This document shows positions 48,388-57,257 of a stretch of 64,000 nucleotides of DNA, piece by piece. Numbering within the stretch: position 1 is the first letter of the stretch; each line of letters opens with the position of its first letter. The stretch lies in the NCBI RefSeq assembly GCF_001942255.1, contig NZ_MKKC01000120.1:1-64000 (forward strand), read 5' to 3'. Below the pieces are notes generated by a model that worked only from the letters and a program-made list of their open reading frames with translations, made no database searches and was not told where the DNA came from. This stretch comes from Nocardiopsis sp. CNR-923 (GTDB taxonomy: Bacteria; Actinomycetota; Actinomycetes; Streptosporangiales; Streptosporangiaceae). A program made the position numbers and the translations under genes.

Positions 48388-48897
48388 CTAGCCTTGCGGA
48401 CCTGAGGGCTCCCTGTCGAGGGGAACGAGCAGGCTTCTCAGTAACGATGCGAGCCGGGCGCGGTCCTGATCGGGCATCGGGGCCAGAAGCGACTCCTCGT
48501 ACCGGACGAGGGAGGCGAGCGCCGCGTCGATGCGCTGGGCGCCCTTCTCCGTGAGCCGGACCAGGACACCGCGCTTGTCGGCGGGGTCGGGCCTGCGGCG
48601 CACCAGGCCCGCCGCGGCCAGCCGGTCGACCCGGTTGGTCATGGTCCCCGAGGTCACGAGGGTGGCGCGCAGCAGACGGCCGGGACTGAGCTCGTAGGGC
48701 GGACCGGAGCGGCGGAGCTCGGCGAGGACGTCGAACTCCCAGGGCTCCAGGGAGTGTTCGGTGAAGACCGTGCGCCGGGCACGGTCCAGGTGGCGTGCGA
48801 GCCGGGAGACCCGGCTGAACACCTCCAGCGGCGTCACGTCCACGTCCGGGCGTTCGGCTCGCCACGCCTCGATCAGCCCATCCACCTCATCGCGCAT
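48388..48897 (-). CDS. MarR-family transcriptional regulator
   Basis: 169 residues. Winged helix with LEPWEFDVLAELRRSGPPYE, LSPGRLLRATLVTSGTMTNR (recognition helix) and LVRRRPDPADKRGVLVRLTE (wing). It acts as a dimer. A palindrome CTTGACATCAAG 16 bp before the start codon suggests autorepression. No divergent target gene is evident: the next upstream gene is the convergently oriented TetR. The ligand is unknown. Confidence 0.88.
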   Translation of the reverse strand: MRDEVDGLIEAWRAERPDVDVTPLEVFSRVSRLARHLDRARRTVFTEHSLEPWEFDVLAELRRSGPPYELSPGRLLRATLVTSGTMTNRVDRLAAAGLVRRRPDPADKRGVLVRLTEKGAQRIDAALASLVRYEESLLAPMPDQDRARLASLLRSLLVPLDREPSGPQG

Positions 48898-48912
48898 GGG
48901 ACCAGCATATCT

Positions 48913-48924
48913 CTTGACATCAAG
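48913..48924. promoter_or_regulatory. MarR-type operator
   Basis: CTTGACATCAAG, arms of 5 bp, flanked by ATCT and ATAG so that the wider site is TATCTCTTGACATCAAGATA (48908-48927), a common MarR box form. Confidence 0.6.
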
Positions 48925-49040
48925 ATAGTGAGGCGGGTAAGGGTAGGACGCCGCCCAGGGGCCGTCGCGCGGCCGGGCGGGGCACCCTCGGTCGGACGCC
49001 TCCGGCGCGGTTCCCCGCCCCTGCCGCTCGTGGTCGTCGG

Positions 49041-49696
49041 TCAGCCCGATCGGCGCCCGCGCGTGTTCAGTCCGGGCTTGGCCTCCAGCCGGGCGAGCCC
49101 GTTCCAGGCCAGGTTGACCAGGTGCGCCGCGACCACCTCGCGCTTGGGTCTGCGCACCTCCAGCCACCACTGGCCGGTCAGCGCCCACATGCCCACCAGC
49201 GCCTGCGCGTACATGGGCGCGAGCGCCGGGTCGTACCCGCGTTCGGCGAACTCGTCGGCCATGATGTGCTCGACCTGGCTCGCGATGTCGTTGATCAGGC
49301 TGGCGAAGCTGCCCGTGCCGGAGGCCACGTGCGAGTCACGGGTCAGCACCCGGAAGCCCACGGTGTTCTCCTCCACGTAACGCAGCAGCGCCAGCGCCGC
49401 CCGCTCGATCTTGTCGTGTGCGTGGTCGGCGGTGAGGGCCTCGCCCATCATGTCCAGGAGGGTGCGCATCTCCCGGTCGACGACGACCGCGTAGATGCCC
49501 TCCTTGCCGCCGAAGTGCTCGTAGACCACGGGCTTGGACACACCGGCCCGCGCGGCGATCTCCTCGACGGAGGTCGCGTCGAATCCCCGCTCGGCGAACA
49601 GCTCCCGGCCGATCTCGACAAGCTGTTGCGACGCTCCTTGCCCGTCATGCGCTTGCGGCGCACGCGGGTCCCCTGTTGGCTGTCGGCTGCTCCCAT
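49041..49696 (-). CDS. TetR-family transcriptional regulator (frameshift near 49632)
   Basis: About 218 residues. The HTH region is ELFAERGFDATSVEEIAARAGVSKPVVYEHFG (in part) with IYAVVVDREM after it. The C-terminal ligand-binding domain contains ALVGMWALTGQWWLEVRRP. The frame breaks early at MTGKERR, where one C is lost. It starts 14 bp after the acyl-CoA desaturase gene and is read the same way, so the two are likely one operon. An AACCTACG-ACCC-CGTAGGTT palindrome upstream of the desaturase is the likely operator, making this a membrane-lipid regulator by inference. Confidence 0.82.
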
Positions 49697-49710
49697 GATG
49701 GCTACCGATC

Positions 49711-50670
49711 CTAGAGGCCGACCCGCTTGGCGGCGAGCCGTTCCGCGTTGGGCCAGCGCACCTTGGTCGCCCAGCCGAACCGCTCGAAGATCCAGATGAT
49801 CCGGGCGGAGATGTCGATCTGGCCCTTGAGCACGCCGTGGCGGGCGCAGGTGGGGTCGGCGTGGTGCAGGTTGTGCCAGGACTCGCCGAAGGACGGGATG
49901 GCCAGCCACCACACGTTGCGGGAGCGGTCGCGGACCTCGAAGTTCTCCTCGCCGATGGTGTGGCAGATGGAGTTGATCGACCAGGTGATGTGGTGCAGCA
50001 GGGCCACGCGCACCAGGCTCGCCCAGAAGAACGCGGTGATCGCGCCCGACCAGGACATGGTGACCAGACCGCCGACGACGGCCGGAGCGGCCAGCGAGAA
50101 GAGGACGATCGGGACGAAGAGCCGGTCGACGAGGACCACGTCCTTGTCCTTGAGCAGGTCGGGGGCGAAGCGGCGCGGCGAGGTCTTCTTCTCGTCCAGG
50201 TACATCCACGCCATGTGCGCGTAGTACAGCCCCTTGGCCACGGACTTCCAGTCGTCGCCGAAGCGCCACGGGGAGTGCGGGTCGCCCTCGGCGTCCGCGT
50301 ACTTGTGGTGGCGGCGGTGGTCGGCCACCCACTTGACGACACTGCCCTCGATCGCCATGCTGCCCGCCACCGCCAGCGCGATCCGCAGGGGGCGGTTGGC
50401 CCGGAACGAGCCGTGCGTGAAGTGGCGGTGGAAGCCGACCGTGATACCCAGTCCGCTGATCAGGTAGAAGACCGCGGCGATGGCGACGTCGACGAGGGTC
50501 AGCCCCCAGCCCCAGAAGAACGGCACCGCCGCCAGCAGGGCGATCAGTGGGATGAACACGAAGGCGAACACGGTGTAGCGCTCGGCCTTGCCGCGCGGTT
50601 CCGGCTCGATCTCCGGGATCGCCTCGCGTTTGGCGGTCGCGCTGATGGGCGCCTCGGGGGCTGCGGTCAT
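49711..50670 (-). CDS. Acyl-CoA (stearoyl-type) desaturase
   Basis: 319 residues, membrane-bound di-iron family. The three histidine boxes are HRHFTH (about residue 80), HRRHHKY (about 117) and HNLHHAD (about 257). Hydrophobic pairs FVFIPLIALLAAVPFFW and AIAAVFYLISGLGITVGF precede and follow the first. It introduces a double bond, usually Delta-9, into acyl chains to adjust membrane fluidity. ATG 50670 with AGGTG upstream. First gene of the operon with the TetR regulator. Confidence 0.93.
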   Translation of the reverse strand: MTAAPEAPISATAKREAIPEIEPEPRGKAERYTVFAFVFIPLIALLAAVPFFWGWGLTLVDVAIAAVFYLISGLGITVGFHRHFTHGSFRANRPLRIALAVAGSMAIEGSVVKWVADHRRHHKYADAEGDPHSPWRFGDDWKSVAKGLYYAHMAWMYLDEKKTSPRRFAPDLLKDKDVVLVDRLFVPIVLFSLAAPAVVGGLVTMSWSGAITAFFWASLVRVALLHHITWSINSICHTIGEENFEVRDRSRNVWWLAIPSFGESWHNLHHADPTCARHGVLKGQIDISARIIWIFERFGWATKVRWPNAERLAAKRVGL

Positions 50671-50769
50671 GTCTGGACACCTCGTCACGGGAGCGTTGTC
50701 GAGGTCAGGACGCGTCCTCAGCGCGCGGGGCACCCGTGTCGACGGCCCAACCTATTCCTACGCAACCGT

Positions 50770-50789
50770 AACCTACGACCCCGTAGGTT
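50770..50789. promoter_or_regulatory. Palindromic operator upstream of the desaturase gene
   Basis: AACCTACG, ACCC, CGTAGGTT: perfect 8-bp arms, 100 bp upstream of the desaturase start, in the position of a TetR-family operator for the desaturase-TetR operon. Confidence 0.65.
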
Positions 50790-50861
50790 TGGCAAGCCCA
50801 CCGCGAATGGCGCTATGTTGGTGCCGAGCGCCTGGGTGTGCCGCGATCACACCCGGTGCGT

Positions 50862-50933
50862 TCCCGGATGATGTAATCGGCAGCATGTGGGGTTTTGGTC
50901 CCCATCGTCCAGGTTCGAGCCCTGGTCCGGGAG
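50862..50933 (+). tRNA. tRNA-Gln (anticodon UUG)
   Basis: Acceptor TCCCGGA (50862-50868) pairs with TCCGGGA (50926-50932), discriminator G at 50933. The anticodon stem TGGGG/CCCCA encloses loop TTTTGGT with anticodon TTG (50895 +/-1). The T arm GTTCGAGC loop and CCAGG/CCTGG stem are present. CA follows the discriminator. Confidence 0.93.
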
Positions 50934-51213
50934 CAGTCGCCCCCCGCCCGTCCCCGCGGGTGCGCCGGATGGTTCCCGAACTCGTGACGCGACGCTCCCC
51001 ACACTTCGCGCCCGCCACCCGCCGCCCACGGCGTGCCCGCGCCGATCGCGTGGTCCTCCATGCCGCACCCCCGCGAAGCGGCGGTGACGCGCATGTATCC
51101 TTCCCATGTCGGCCGCTGGATCATCCGACGGCCGCCCGTGCGGCACGCGGGTCGGGCCGCCGAGGGGTGAGCCGACAGTTCAACCGCCAGCTATTCACGA
51201 GGGGTCTCCTTCA

Positions 51214-52679
51214 GTGAGCGTGAACCGCCCGGCTGCCGTCATCGTCCTCGCGGCGGGCGAGGGCACCCGAATGAAGTCCAAACTTCCCAAGGTTCTGCAC
51301 GAGATCAACGGCCGCAGCATGCTCGGACACGTGCTCGCCGCCGCCGGCGACCTCACCCCCGAGCACACCGTGGTCGTCGTCGGCCACGCCCGTGAGCGGG
51401 TCGCCGAACACCTGGGACAGATCGCCCCGGACGCGACCACCGCCGTCCAGGAGGAGCGCAACGGCACCGGCCACGCGGTCCGGATGGCGGTCGAGGACCT
51501 CACGGGCAGAGGCGTCACCCTCACCGGGACAGTCGTCCTCACCTGCGGAGACACCCCGCTTCTGCGCGGGTCGACGCTGACCGAGCTCGTCGCCGCGCAC
51601 GAGAAGGAGGGCAACGCCGTCACCGCCCTCTCCGCCCGCGTCCCCGACCCCGCGGGGTACGGGCGCATCGTCCGCGACGCGGACGGGGCGTTCACCGGCA
51701 TCGTCGAGCACGCCGACGCCACCCCCGACCAGCGCGCGATCGACGAGATCAACTCCGGCATGTACGCCTTCGACGGCGCCCTGCTGTCCGCCGTCGTCCA
51801 GCGCCTGTCGACCGACAACGCCAAGGGCGAGGAGTACATCACCGACGCCGTCGCCCTGCTGCGCGGGGACGGGCACCGGGTCGGCGCCTGGACCGCCGAG
51901 GACTGGCACGAGGTCCAGGGCGTCAACGACCGCGTCCAGCTCTCCGAGGCACGCCGCGTCCTCAACCGGCGTCTGGTCGAGGAGCACATGCGCTCCGGCG
52001 TGACGGTCGTCGACCCCGCCACCACCTGGCTCGACGTCCAGGTCAGGATCGGCCGCGACGCGGTGCTGGAGCCGGACACCCGGCTGCTCGGCGCCACCGT
52101 GGTCGGCGAGGACGCCGTCGTCGGACCCGGTTCCACGCTGCGGGACACGGTCGTCGGCGAGGGCGCGCACGTCCGCGAGACCACCGCTGACCGGGTCGAG
52201 ATCGGCTCCGGGGCCAACGTCGGCCCCTACACCTACCTCCGGCCGGGCACCCGCCTGGCCGAGCGGACCAAGGTCGCGCCTTCGTCGAGGTCAAGAACTC
52301 GACCGTCGGCGCCGGGTCCAAGGTCCCGCACCTGACCTACGTCGGGGACGCGGACATCGGCGAGGGCAGCAACATCGGCTGCTCCACGGTGTTCGTCAAC
52401 TACGACGGGGTCAGCAAGTCCCGGAGCACCATCGGCGACCACGTGCGCATCGGCAGCGACAACACCATCGTCGCGCCCGTGACCGTGGGCGACGGGGCCT
52501 ACTCCGGGGCCGGGGCCGTGGTCCGGGACGATGTCCCGCCCGGTGCCCTGGCGGTCTCCGAGGGGCACCGCCAGCGCAACGTCGAGGGGTGGACCCGGCG
52601 CAAACGCCCGGGCACCGCCTCCGCCGAGGCCGCGGAGCGGGCCGACCGGCGCAGAACAGATAATTCCGACAAGCAGTAA
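51214..52679 (+). CDS. glmU: Bifunctional GlmU, UDP-GlcNAc pyrophosphorylase/acetyltransferase (frameshift near 52271)
   Basis: About 488 residues. The uridyltransferase part has [21 protein letters not shown] and GDTPLL; the C-terminal left-handed beta helix acetyltransferase has hexapeptide repeats ([29 protein letters not shown]). Makes UDP-GlcNAc for peptidoglycan. A G is missing from GGCGCC in the family block [12 protein letters not shown]; the acetyltransferase end continues in the next frame. GTG 51214 (MSVNRPAAV). Followed 17 bp later by prs. Confidence 0.95.
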
Positions 52680-52696
52680 CCGTGGGGGAGAAGTAC

Positions 52697-53665
52697 GTGA
52701 GCGGGATGAAGGCCACCGGGCAGAAACAGTTGATGCTCTTCTCGGGGCGCACCCACCCCGAACTGGCCCAGGAGGTGGCGAAGGAGTTGGGGATCGACGT
52801 GGTCCCCACCCGGTTCGACACCTTCGCCAACAGTGAGATCTTCGTCCGCTACCTTGAGTCCGTCCGCGGCTGCGACGCGTTCGTCCTGCAGTGCCACTCG
52901 GCTCCGGTCAACGAGTCCATCATGGAGCAGCTGATCATGGTGGACGCGCTCAAGCGCGCGTCCGCCAAGCGGATCACCGTGGTGACGCCGTTCCTCGGAT
53001 ACGCCCGGCAGGACAAGAAGCACCGGGGCCGCGAGCCCATCTCCGCACGACTGATGACCGACCTGTTCCGTACGGCGGGCGCCAACCGAATGATGGCGGT
53101 CGACCTGCACACGGACCAGATCCAGGGCTTCTTCGACGGCCCGGTGGACCACCTGTTCGCCCTGCCGATCCTGGCCGACTACGTGGCCGACCGGGTCGAG
53201 CACTCCGAGATCACCGTGGTCTCCCCGGACGCGGGCCGCGTGCGCACCGCCGACCGCTGGGCCGACCGCCTCGGCGCGCCTCTGGCGATCATCCACAAGC
53301 GCCGCGACCCGGACGTCGCCAACCAGGTGCGCGTCCACGAGGTCGTCGGCCAGGTCGCGGGCCGCACGTGCGTGCTGGTCGACGACATGATCGACACCGG
53401 CGGCACGATCGTGAAGGCCTCCGAGGCCCTGTTCGAGAACGGCGCGGAGAAGGTCATCGTGGCGGCCACGCACGGCGTGCTGTCCGGTCCGGCGGCCGAG
53501 CGCCTGCAGAACTCCCGGATCTCCGAGGTCATCATCACCAACTCGCTGCCGGTGCCGGAGGAACGCTCCTTCGACAAGCTCACGCAGCTGTCGATCGCTC
53601 CGCTGGTCGCCCGCGCGATCAGCGAGGTGTTCACCGACGGCTCGGTGACCAGTCTCTTCGAGTAG
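52697..53665 (+). CDS. prs: Ribose-phosphate pyrophosphokinase (PRPP synthase)
   Basis: About 322 residues. LMLFSGRTHPELAQEVAKEL, FANSEIFVRYLESVRG, YARQDKKHRGREPISA and the PRPP loop VLVDDMIDTGGTIVKAS are all intact. It makes PRPP for nucleotide, His and Trp synthesis. GTG 52697 is chosen because GGGGGAGAAG stands before it; GTG 52682 is possible. Co-directional with glmU, as in most Gram-positives. Confidence 0.96.
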   Translation: MSGMKATGQKQLMLFSGRTHPELAQEVAKELGIDVVPTRFDTFANSEIFVRYLESVRGCDAFVLQCHSAPVNESIMEQLIMVDALKRASAKRITVVTPFLGYARQDKKHRGREPISARLMTDLFRTAGANRMMAVDLHTDQIQGFFDGPVDHLFALPILADYVADRVEHSEITVVSPDAGRVRTADRWADRLGAPLAIIHKRRDPDVANQVRVHEVVGQVAGRTCVLVDDMIDTGGTIVKASEALFENGAEKVIVAATHGVLSGPAAERLQNSRISEVIITNSLPVPEERSFDKLTQLSIAPLVARAISEVFTDGSVTSLFE

Positions 53666-53695
53666 CCGCGGGTCCACTCGCGCACCCCGGCCGTG

Positions 53696-53737
53696 CCGCT
53701 GGCGGGCGCCCCGTGAACGGGGGGTGGCCGCCAGCGG
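53696..53737 (+). terminator. Hairpin terminator after prs
   Basis: CCGCTGGCGG (53696-53705) pairs with CCGCCAGCGG (53728-53737); the inside is also G/C-rich and partly paired. Confidence 0.75.
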
Positions 53738-54014
53738 GACGTGTACGGAGTCGTCGGTGAAGCCAGTAGACTTGACCGAGTGTCCCCGTGCCCAGCGGAG
53801 CCCCTTCGGCTGCGCAGGATCGCGCGGGCAGGGGTGCGCGACGAGTGTTCCCGGGCCGGGCGGGTCCGGTGGCGTCTCGCCGGGCACGCCTGGAACCACG
53901 GCGGCCGTGTCCCCACGTGGGTGACCCCGCCGCTTTCCCCGCCCAGTGCGGGAATCGTCGTACTACTGGAGTCGTGTTCCCCGTGCTGCGGGGTTGAACC
54001 CGAGGAGTTTTGTC
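53738..54014. other. Intergenic region before rplY
   Basis: 277 bp with no convincing gene. It should hold the rplY promoter. AGGAG at 54003-54007 is its ribosome binding site. Confidence 0.4.
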
Positions 54015-54614
54015 GTGTCCGAGGTACGAATCGCTGCCGAGCCCCGCACGGAATTCGGCAAGGGCGCCGCTCGGCGCGCCCGCCGCGCGGGTAAGGTGCC
54101 GGCCGTCCTCTACGGCCACGGCACCGAGCCCCGCCACCTCAACCTGCCCGGCCACGAGCTCATGCTCGCCCTGAAGACCCCGAACGTCCTCATCCGTCTC
54201 GACGGCGTCGACAAGGACAACCTCGCCCTCCCCAAGAGCGTCCAGCGCGACGCCATCAAGGGCTTCCTGGAGCACGTCGACCTGCTGGTCGTCTCCAAGG
54301 GCGAGAAGGTCCAGGTCGACATCCACGTCGAGCTGACCGGTGAGGTCAAGGCCCCGGGCGTGCTCAACCAGGAACTCGTCGAGGTGACCGTCGAGGCCGA
54401 GGCCACCCACATCCCCGAGGGCGTGTCCTTCGACGTGGAGGGCCTGGAGATCGGCTCCACGCCGACCGCCGGCGACCTGAAGCTGCCCGCGGGCACCACG
54501 CTGGTCACGGACCCCGAGGCGATCCTGCTCACCGTCTCCGCTCCGCGGGTCGAGGAGGAGGCGCCCGCCGCCGAGGCCGCCGAGGAAGGCGCCGAGGAGC
54601 CCGCCGCCGAGTAG
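54015..54614 (+). CDS. rplY: Large ribosomal subunit protein bL25 (Ctc/TL5 type)
   Basis: 199 residues, the long form: N-terminal L25 domain ([30 protein letters not shown]) binding 5S rRNA, and the TL5/Ctc C-terminal beta domain, ending in an acidic Ala/Glu tail ([16 protein letters not shown]). The long form is general-stress-related in many Gram-positives. GTG 54015 follows GAGGAG. Sits between prs and pth, the usual order. Confidence 0.95.
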   Translation: MSEVRIAAEPRTEFGKGAARRARRAGKVPAVLYGHGTEPRHLNLPGHELMLALKTPNVLIRLDGVDKDNLALPKSVQRDAIKGFLEHVDLLVVSKGEKVQVDIHVELTGEVKAPGVLNQELVEVTVEAEATHIPEGVSFDVEGLEIGSTPTAGDLKLPAGTTLVTDPEAILLTVSAPRVEEEAPAAEAAEEGAEEPAAE

Positions 54615-54639
54615 GGCGTTCCCCCGCACAGTCATCGCA

Positions 54640-54675
54640 CCGAACGCGCGGTTCCCCTGGGGGCCGCGCGTTCGG
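54640..54675 (+). terminator. Hairpin terminator after rplY
   Basis: A perfect 12-bp stem CCGAACGCGCGG (54640-54651) with CCGCGCGTTCGG (54664-54675). Confidence 0.8.
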
Positions 54676-54683
54676 CGTGCGTA

Positions 54684-54689
54684 TAGGGT
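54684..54689 (+). promoter_or_regulatory. Candidate -10 element of pth
   Basis: TAGGGT, 8 bases before ATG 54698, suited to a leaderless transcript. A -35 would lie inside the rplY terminator hairpin. Confidence 0.4.
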
Positions 54690-54697
54690 CGTGCACC

Positions 54698-55324
54698 ATG
54701 GTGGACCTGTGGCGCATGCTGGGAATCAGGAAGAACGAGGACATGGCTGAGGCTGAGCGCTGGCTGGTCGTCGGGCTGGGCAACCCCGGCCCCAAGTACG
54801 CCGCGAACCGGCACAACGCCGGATTCATGGTGGTGGACGCGCTGGCGTCCGCGGGCGGCGAGCGCTGGAAGGCGCACAAGGCGCACGCCGAGGTCGTGGA
54901 GACCCGGATCGAGGGCGCCCCGGTGGTGCTGGCCAAGCCGCGGTCCTTCATGAACGTGTCCGGCGGTCCCGTCGCGGGACTGGCGAAGTTCTACAAGGTG
55001 CCGGTCGAGCGCGTCGTCGTGGTCCACGACGAACTGGACATCGACTTCTGCGCGCTCAAGCTCAAGCGCGGCGGCGGGTCCGGCGGCCACAACGGCCTGA
55101 AGTCGGTCACCGCCTCCCTGTCCACCCCCGACTACGTCCGGGTCCGCTTCGGTGTGGGCCGCCCGCCCGGTCGGATGGACGCCGCCGCCCACGTGCTGCG
55201 CGACTTCTCCTCCACCGAGCGCGGGGAACTCGACCTCAACGTCGAGCGCGCCGCCGACGCCGTCCGCACGATCATCAAGGACGGCCTGGAGCGGGCCCAG
55301 AACATCTTCCACACCGCCGTTTAG
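54698..55324 (+). CDS. pth: Peptidyl-tRNA hydrolase
   Basis: About 208 residues. [21 protein letters not shown] with the catalytic-site Asn and His, [31 protein letters not shown] (catalytic Asp) and [12 protein letters not shown] are all present. It releases tRNA from prematurely dropped peptidyl-tRNA. ATG 54698 is chosen from the near -10 box; ATG 54743 would remove an N-terminal extension of 15 residues and is the other good candidate. Confidence 0.95.
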   Translation: MVDLWRMLGIRKNEDMAEAERWLVVGLGNPGPKYAANRHNAGFMVVDALASAGGERWKAHKAHAEVVETRIEGAPVVLAKPRSFMNVSGGPVAGLAKFYKVPVERVVVVHDELDIDFCALKLKRGGGSGGHNGLKSVTASLSTPDYVRVRFGVGRPPGRMDAAAHVLRDFSSTERGELDLNVERAADAVRTIIKDGLERAQNIFHTAV

Positions 55325-55360
55325 CCAGCCCCGGCGGACGCCTCCGGCCCGTCTCCCCGG

Positions 55361-55501
55361 TCACCCGGCCAACAGCCGCCACGTGGCCGCGGCGACCGTC
55401 TCCGGGCCGCGGTCGGGGCCGGGCTCGCCGACCGCCTCCGCGATCACCCCGACCAGCGCGCCCGCCAGGTAGGCGGCGTGGGATGCCACCCGCTGGGCGG
55501 G
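55361..55501 (-). pseudogene. C-terminal remnant resembling a TetR-type regulator
   Basis: Minus-strand frame reading ASHAAYLAGALVGVIAEAVG and ending ETVAAATWRLLAG before a stop at 55361. The two-helix pattern with 'WRLL' is common at the C-terminus of TetR-family proteins. No HTH region is found upstream within the gap. The rest of 55325-55751 holds no gene I can support; the 3' half is A/T-richer and probably carries the promoter for the glycan locus. Confidence 0.35.
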
Positions 55502-55751
55502 TCGTCAGCGCGAGGTCACGGGTGTCTGAAGAAGTTTCGGTCTCGACACAGACACGTTCTCAGGACGACCTGATCCTGCTTCCCCAACAGGCCGACACGA
55601 GACGCGACTTCTCCACTACTTTTAGTTACTGTTCGGGTCGTCAGTCCTTGATGCCCGACCACACCCCGCCCTGCCCTTTCGGGCTCCGCGGTGCCAGGTG
55701 TGCTTACTCATTGTGAGGATCCAGAAACACGTCGTACCCTTGGGGGGAAGT

Positions 55752-57254
55752 GTGGCCACAGCCAGCGGGGTGGAGACCGCTCAGAATCAACGCGTGCTGC
55801 CGGTCGGCGCGGCGGAGTTCGTCACCGATTCCCGTGGCGGGTCGTGGACGCGGTCGTATGTGGCGGGGCTCGTCTCCCTCGACCTGCTGGCCGCCGCCGC
55901 CGCGGCGTTCGGCGGAACGGCCGTCCGGTTCCATGACGCCCTCGGGGCCGCCGAGGCGTCTCCTTACCTGCACCTCTCGCTGCTGCTGCCGGTCGTGTGG
56001 GTCGCCTTCGTGTGGCTGGGCGGCGGATACGAGCGGCGGTTCCTGGGGGTCGGCACCGAGGAGTACCGCCGAGTGGCCGTGGCGGGGGTCTTCCTGGCCG
56101 CCTCGGTCGCCATCGGGGCCTACGCCGTCGCCTTCGACCTCTCCCGCGGCTACGCGCTCGCCGTTCCACCGCTCATCGTCGCCACGACCCTTGGTCTGCA
56201 CTACGCCCGGCGCAAGGCCCTGCACCGGCGCCGCCGCTTCGGGCAGTGCATGAGCGGCGTCGTCGTGGTCGGCTACCGCTGCGCCGCCGGGGACCTCATC
56301 CGCCGGTTCCGGGGGGAGATCTACCACGGCATGCGGGTCGTCGGCGTGTGCCTGCCGCCTGGCGAGAGCGCCCCGGACGGCCTCGGGGAGGTCGCCGTCG
56401 AAGGCTGTCCGGTGCTGGGCGACTTCACCGAGGTGGCCCAGGCCGCCTCCCTCGTCGGAGCCGACACCGTGGCGGTGCTCGCCTGTCCCGAAATGGACGG
56501 AGTCGAGCTGCGGCGGCTGGCGTGGGAGCTGGAGAAGACCGGGACCGACCTCATCGTCGCCTCCGCTCTCATGGAGGTCGCCGGTCCGCGCACCTCCATC
56601 CGTCCCGTGGCGGGGCTGCCCCTGCTGCACGTGGAGCACCCCGAACTCGCGGGTGGGCGGCGCCTGCTCAAGGGGGTTTTCGACCGGTGCGCCGCGGCCC
56701 TGGCCCTGGCTCTGCTGTCCCCGTTGTTCCTGGTGCTGACGGTGCTCATCCGCTCCGAGGGCGGCGGGCCCGCTCTGTTCACCCAGACTCGCGTCGGACG
56801 GGGTGGGGCCGAGTTCACCGTTTACAAGTTCCGTACCATGGTGGTCGGGGCCGACACGCTGAAGGAGGCGCTCAGGCCCCGCAACGAGCACGACGGGGTG
56901 CTGTTCAAGATGCGTCGCGACCCCAGGGTGACGTCCGTGGGGGCATGGCTGCGCCGGTACTCGCTCGACGAGCTACCCCAGCTCGTCAACGTGGTCCGTG
57001 GGGAGATGTCGCTCGTCGGCCCCAGGCCGCCTCTGCCGGAGGAAGTCGCCCAGTACGGGTACGACGTCCGCCGCCGGCTCGTGGTCAAACCGGGTATGAC
57101 GGGTCTGTGGCAGGTCAGCGGTCGGTCCGACCTCTCCTGGGAGGAGTCGGTCCGTCTGGACCTGAGGTACGTGGAAAACTGGTCGCTGACGTTGGACATC
57201 CAGATCCTGTGGAAGACGTGGTCAGCGGTGATCCGTGGGGCGGGAGCTTACTAG
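55752..57254 (+). CDS. Polyprenyl-phosphate sugar-1-phosphate transferase (WcaJ/WbaP-type)
   Basis: About 500 residues. Four membrane helices in the N-terminal half, a CoA-binding/Rossmann-like middle (VVVVGYRCAAGDLIRRFR), a fifth helix (LALALLSPLFLVLTVLI) and the cytoplasmic catalytic domain with FTVYKFRTMVVGAD, SLDELPQLVNVVRGEMSLVG (in part) and PGMTGLWQVSGRSDLSW. It loads the first sugar phosphate on the lipid carrier to start surface polysaccharide synthesis. GTG 55752 is preceded by a GGGGGGAAG. It is followed 3 bp later by cysQ, so the two are co-transcribed. Confidence 0.9.
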   Translation: MATASGVETAQNQRVLPVGAAEFVTDSRGGSWTRSYVAGLVSLDLLAAAAAAFGGTAVRFHDALGAAEASPYLHLSLLLPVVWVAFVWLGGGYERRFLGVGTEEYRRVAVAGVFLAASVAIGAYAVAFDLSRGYALAVPPLIVATTLGLHYARRKALHRRRRFGQCMSGVVVVGYRCAAGDLIRRFRGEIYHGMRVVGVCLPPGESAPDGLGEVAVEGCPVLGDFTEVAQAASLVGADTVAVLACPEMDGVELRRLAWELEKTGTDLIVASALMEVAGPRTSIRPVAGLPLLHVEHPELAGGRRLLKGVFDRCAAALALALLSPLFLVLTVLIRSEGGGPALFTQTRVGRGGAEFTVYKFRTMVVGADTLKEALRPRNEHDGVLFKMRRDPRVTSVGAWLRRYSLDELPQLVNVVRGEMSLVGPRPPLPEEVAQYGYDVRRRLVVKPGMTGLWQVSGRSDLSWEESVRLDLRYVENWSLTLDIQILWKTWSAVIRGAGAY

Positions 57255-57257
57255 CCG

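Noticed and set aside
55483-55716. Small + strand frame of 77 codons upstream of the sugar transferase
   Set aside because: No ribosome binding site or recognisable pattern; it overlaps the regulator remnant and the presumed promoter.
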